Positions 36,805 through 40,100 of a stretch of DNA of 40,100 nt are shown here, in pieces. The DNA is from Rhodophyticola sp. (GTDB taxonomy: Bacteria; Pseudomonadota; Alphaproteobacteria; Rhodobacterales; Rhodobacteraceae), in contig JANQNZ010000288.1 in NCBI GenBank assembly GCA_028279315.1, forward strand, positions 1 through 40,100, written 5' to 3'. The translations under genes were made by a program, and so were the position numbers. Under the pieces are notes generated by a model. That model was not told the origin of the DNA. It searched no databases and saw only the letters and a list, made by a program, of their open reading frames with translations. Positions within the stretch are counted from its first letter, which is position 1. Each line of letters begins with the position of its first letter.

Positions 36805-37767
36805 TCAGCGCGTTGAGATCGGATCGCCGCTCAGCCCGCCATCGAACCCGTCCCGCAGGAGACGTCGGCGTGACCCAAGCTCTTCCGGCACGACATAGCC
36901 CGCGCGGGCGCGGAACCGTCCGTCATAGGGGCCGAAATAAAGCGTTCGGGCCGCCGCAAAGGGCGCCAGGTTCAGGTCCCGCGCAAAGCTGTGGCCAAGC
37001 CCTGCAATTCGGAAGCCCGGGTTCTCGCGCACGGGCTCCAGGAACCCTTCCACCGAAAGCTGGCGCATCCCAACGGGCGCAACCGCAAACCGCCCGCGAT
37101 CGAGCTGCGCGGCCATGAAACGCGTCCCATCGTGGCGCCCGAAGGCGGTGGCGTATTCGCCTGTTGCCGGGCGGGCAGCGGCCCCGGGGGGCTGAACCGG
37201 AACCCCCTCGATCAGGAGCCCCGTCGGCCCGCCCCGTGCCACAACCCCCGCAATCATGTCGGTGCCTTGCGTGACAGCCGGATCGACACGGCTGGCGATC
37301 AGACCTGACGGTGACCAGATGCCGCTGACCACAGCCCGCGTGCCGAATGTCAGATCGCCAATCATCCCCGGCTCAGGCCGTACCGGCGCCCCGTTCACCG
37401 TAATCGCGCCATCCGGCCCAAGCGCGACAGGCCCAACCAGGGGGTAAGAGAACTGCACGCTGCTCGCCACATAGCGGTCCGCCGACCGGTTCGACAGGAT
37501 GGTCAGCGGCGCGCCCACGGCGATGTCGCTTTCCGAGATCGGCCCGAAGGGCGACAGGAACTGCGTCGCGCTGGTTAGTTCCACACGCAACCCGTTCACC
37601 ATCAGGCTGCCGAAATCGGTCAACAGCCCGACGATGCCGGTGCCACCAATCCCGCCTTCAAACGGGTCATTGCTGGCCCGGCTCACAATCGCCGGTGTGG
37701 CGACGCAACCGGTCAGCAGGCTGCTGCCCATCAAACCCAAGAGATATCTGCGTTTTATCGGCGTCAC
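36805..37767 (-). CDS. Lipoprotein, DUF5666-like
   Basis: GTG start at 37767 avoids overlap with the upstream gene; lipobox LLTGC; repeated OB-like beta segments. Confidence 0.75.
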   Translation of the reverse strand: MTPIKRRYLLGLMGSSLLTGCVATPAIVSRASNDPFEGGIGGTGIVGLLTDFGSLMVNGLRVELTSATQFLSPFGPISESDIAVGAPLTILSNRSADRYVASSVQFSYPLVGPVALGPDGAITVNGAPVRPEPGMIGDLTFGTRAVVSGIWSPSGLIASRVDPAVTQGTDMIAGVVARGGPTGLLIEGVPVQPPGAAARPATGEYATAFGRHDGTRFMAAQLDRGRFAVAPVGMRQLSVEGFLEPVRENPGFRIAGLGHSFARDLNLAPFAAARTLYFGPYDGRFRARAGYVVPEELGSRRRLLRDGFDGGLSGDPISTR

Positions 37768-37771
37768 TGGT

Positions 37772-38611
37772 TCAGGTTCCTTCAGGGTCGTCTGTCTCGG
37801 CTCGGGCGCGATCTTCGCGGTAGAAATAGACGCCAAACCGGTAGCGTTGCGAGTTGTCGGGCGTGTCACGGTCGGCCTGCTGCCGCGCGCCGCTCTCGCG
37901 ATTGATCTCTTCCAGCATCGTCTGACTTAAGGACCGGGCTTTCTGTTCGATCTGATCGACAGAGCCCTCGGTCAAGCGATTATAGAAGACCGCGCGTTCC
38001 AAAAACGGGGGATCCTCGGCCATCAGGTTCTCCGCCGCGGCGGCCAGGTGATCGCCCACATTGGACGCGAAGAAAACGATCTTGTGGTCGGAGGAGGAGG
38101 GGCCAAGCACCGCCTCTTCGGCAATCCGGAAAAGCCCATCCTTGCCTTCGGTCACCAGGCTCTGGCGCAGAAGCTCATCCAGCACCGTGCGCGGGCGGAT
38201 ATCGCGGCTGATATCGCGGACCAAAGCCTCGAAATTCGGACCTTCGCCACCGGCGCGGGGCAGGGGCAGGGGGGTGCCGCTCTCGTCTTGGTAATCGGGC
38301 CGGGCGAGCCATTGGCCAAGCACCGTGGCAAAGGCGGCGGATTTGCGGCGCGAGGCCTCCCAGGTCTCACCATCATCGGCCAGGATGTCGTGGACATCCC
38401 GGCGATGGACCCCGGTCAGCAGGCTGATCCGGCTTTGCGTCGGTGGTTTGTCGTCGAGGCGGAATTCGTCATGCGCCACCTCCACATAGACCTTTTTGAG
38501 CAGCCGATAGAAGGCGGGTGCCGTCACCCCACGGGCAATCAGCATCCGCGCCAGGGGCCGCACAAGCCCTTGGAGCACACGCAGGATCGGGTCTGGATCG
38601 GTCGCTGCCAT
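37772..38611 (-). CDS. DUF6502-like protein
   Basis: RVLQGLVRPLARMLIARGVTAPAFYRLLKKVYVEVAHDEF...SRISLLTGVHRRDV, winged-helix-like N-term. Confidence 0.75.
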   Translation of the reverse strand: MAATDPDPILRVLQGLVRPLARMLIARGVTAPAFYRLLKKVYVEVAHDEFRLDDKPPTQSRISLLTGVHRRDVHDILADDGETWEASRRKSAAFATVLGQWLARPDYQDESGTPLPLPRAGGEGPNFEALVRDISRDIRPRTVLDELLRQSLVTEGKDGLFRIAEEAVLGPSSSDHKIVFFASNVGDHLAAAAENLMAEDPPFLERAVFYNRLTEGSVDQIEQKARSLSQTMLEEINRESGARQQADRDTPDNSQRYRFGVYFYREDRARAETDDPEGT

Positions 38612-38763
38612 GAGGGCGAAAATATGCGCAGTGGAATTTTTTTCCACATATTTCTTGACCGAGGCGGGCACCGCGACATTTCATGGCGTGTAAAAAATAC
38701 ACACGAATCTCTCGTGACCAGTCGCGAGGGGCCCTTAAGATCCAACAGCGAGGAGAAATCACC

Positions 38764-39261
38764 ATGGATCGTCGGACTGTTTTGAAACTTGGCGTGGTCG
38801 CGGGCGGCTCGGCCCTTCTGTCGGGCTGCGTCGCCGCCACCGCAACCGGAGAGGCCGATATCGTCGACACCGCCGTCGCCGCAGGGTCCTTCACGACGCT
38901 TGTCGCCGCGGTACAGGCGGCGGGGCTGGTTGATACGTTGAAAAGCCCTGGCCCCTTCACGGTGTTTGCGCCCACCGATGATGCCTTCGCGGCCTTGCCC
39001 GCGGGGACCGTCGACAGCCTGCTACTGCCGGAAAACCGCGATCAACTGACCAGCATCCTGACCTATCACGTGGTCCCAGGCACCTTCCCGGCCTCCAGCC
39101 TGGTCGGCCAGCGCGGGCGTTTGGTGACCGTGCAGGGCCAAGGCCTGCATGTGGACGGCACCAATGGTGTGCGGGTCAACAGCGCGAACGTGATCACGCC
39201 AGATGTCTTTGCCTCAAACGGGGTGATCCATGTGATCGACAGCGTGCTTCTGCCAAGCTGA
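38764..39261 (+). CDS. Fasciclin (FAS1)-domain lipoprotein
   Basis: Lipobox [55 protein letters not shown]. Confidence 0.93.
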   Translation: MDRRTVLKLGVVAGGSALLSGCVAATATGEADIVDTAVAAGSFTTLVAAVQAAGLVDTLKSPGPFTVFAPTDDAFAALPAGTVDSLLLPENRDQLTSILTYHVVPGTFPASSLVGQRGRLVTVQGQGLHVDGTNGVRVNSANVITPDVFASNGVIHVIDSVLLPS

Positions 39262-39306
39262 TCCAAAGGGCAGGGCGGGCTTCGGCAGCGACCCCGCCGC
39301 CCAAAG

Positions 39307-39350
39307 GCGATGGCCGAGGCGCAGCTCCCCAGGACTGCCTCGGCCATCGC
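39307..39350. terminator. Hairpin between convergent genes (fasciclin and ABC ATPase)
   Basis: gcgatggccgaggc(g)cag ... ctgcctcggccatcgc; no long U tract. Confidence 0.55.
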
Positions 39351-39369
39351 GGGTATCTGCCAAGGGCGC

Positions 39370-40098
39370 CTATGCGGCGCTCCGTTCCGGTTGGTCCAAA
39401 TCCGCGGTCCGTTTCGTTCGAAGGAGGATTGTGTCCTCAAGCCGCGCAGCGACCGACCTTTCCGAGGTCACGATCAGCGCCGCCGTACCGCTCGCCGCGA
39501 AATGGTCGAGGAGCAAGGACAGCGCTCCGGCGTCAAACCCAATCTCATCCCCATCGATCAACGCCACATCCGGCTTGGACAACAGCCCGCGCGCCAGAAG
39601 CACCCGGCTGCGTTCCGAAGCGGTCAGGTTGCGGCGCCCTTCGGCCACCTGGCCGTCCAGCCCGCCAAGCCGCTCGGCTGCCGCGGTCAGATCGGCCTTC
39701 TCCAACACCGCCATAATCTCCGCGTCCTTTGGGCTGCGTCCGATGCCAAGCGTCACCTCGCGGCGCAGCGAGCCTCTTAGTGTCGGCGCATGTTGCCCAA
39801 GATAAAGGATGCGGCCCGAGCTGAACGCCGCGGGGCGGGCGCCGAGGACGTTGATCTTTCCCTCCTCCGGCGCGTCCTCAAATCCAGCAAGCAGCAGAAG
39901 CAACCGGCTTTTGCCGCTGCTTTCCGGCCCGTCGAGGCGCCGCGCCACCCCTTGCGGCAGGGTGAGGTCAATCGGGTGAAGCCCGGGCAAGCGTAGGCCC
40001 GACAGCTCAATCGCGGGGGCCGTCGGGTCCGGTTGGGCCTTGGCTATGACCGGCATCCGTGGGGTCGAGAGGGCCGCGTCGAGTTTCCGCGCCGCCAC
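39370..40098 (-). CDS. ABC-type ATP-binding domain protein, degenerate signature and H-loop; N-terminus likely continues beyond the window
   Basis: Walker A GPESSGKS; NLTASERSRVLLARGLLSKPDVALIDGDEIGFD; ALIVTSERS. Confidence 0.7.
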   Translation of the reverse strand: MAARKLDAALSTPRMPVIAKAQPDPTAPAIELSGLRLPGLHPIDLTLPQGVARRLDGPESSGKSRLLLLLAGFEDAPEEGKINVLGARPAAFSSGRILYLGQHAPTLRGSLRREVTLGIGRSPKDAEIMAVLEKADLTAAAERLGGLDGQVAEGRRNLTASERSRVLLARGLLSKPDVALIDGDEIGFDAGALSLLLDHFAASGTAALIVTSERSVAARLEDTILLRTKRTADLDQPERSAA

Positions 40099-40100
40099 GC

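Noticed and set aside
37768-37869. N-terminal extension MTRPTTRNATGLAS... of the DUF5666-like ORF
   Set aside because: It would overlap the upstream DUF6502-like gene by ~98 nt and hide the lipoprotein signal; the GTG at 37767 fits better.

Overview
High-GC, roseobacter/Rhodobacteraceae-like chromosomal window (taxonomy inferred from gene content and codon style, not tested). It is densely coding; I recognised no rRNA, tRNA, CRISPR array, prophage or transposase. Main blocks: (1) 1-6544 (-), a compact operon in which three unrelated proteins each carry a Rieske [2Fe-2S] domain (Rieske-TPP enzyme, Rieske-glutamate-synthase-like FMN enzyme, ferric-reductase-like membrane protein-Rieske), together with an NhaP-type antiporter and small membrane proteins. 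This is the best candidate for an undescribed system. (2) A glutaryl-CoA dehydrogenase. (3) A tricarboxylate-type catabolic locus: TctABC, RraA/GalC-like, PrpF/GalD-like, aconitase-like, IclR and an isocitrate-lyase/PEP-mutase-family lyase. (4) A tungstate ABC transporter (tupB-C-A) with a potentially structured leader. (5) A beta-oxidation operon with embedded NTF2-like, cupin, GST and secreted ORFs, and two MerR paralogues with palindromic operator candidates. (6) Tandem thioesterases and a MATE exporter. (7) pyrD, DUF952, 5'-nucleotidase, a DUF1127-like protein, SRAP, DUF5666-like and DUF6502-like proteins, a fasciclin lipoprotein and a degenerate ABC ATPase. Non-coding highlights: a 151-bp dispersed palindromic repeat in two copies (17 mismatches by eye, ungapped), a REP-like inverted repeat pair, and a ~350-bp palindrome-rich intergenic region. 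All family assignments are from reading motifs by eye; no searches were run.
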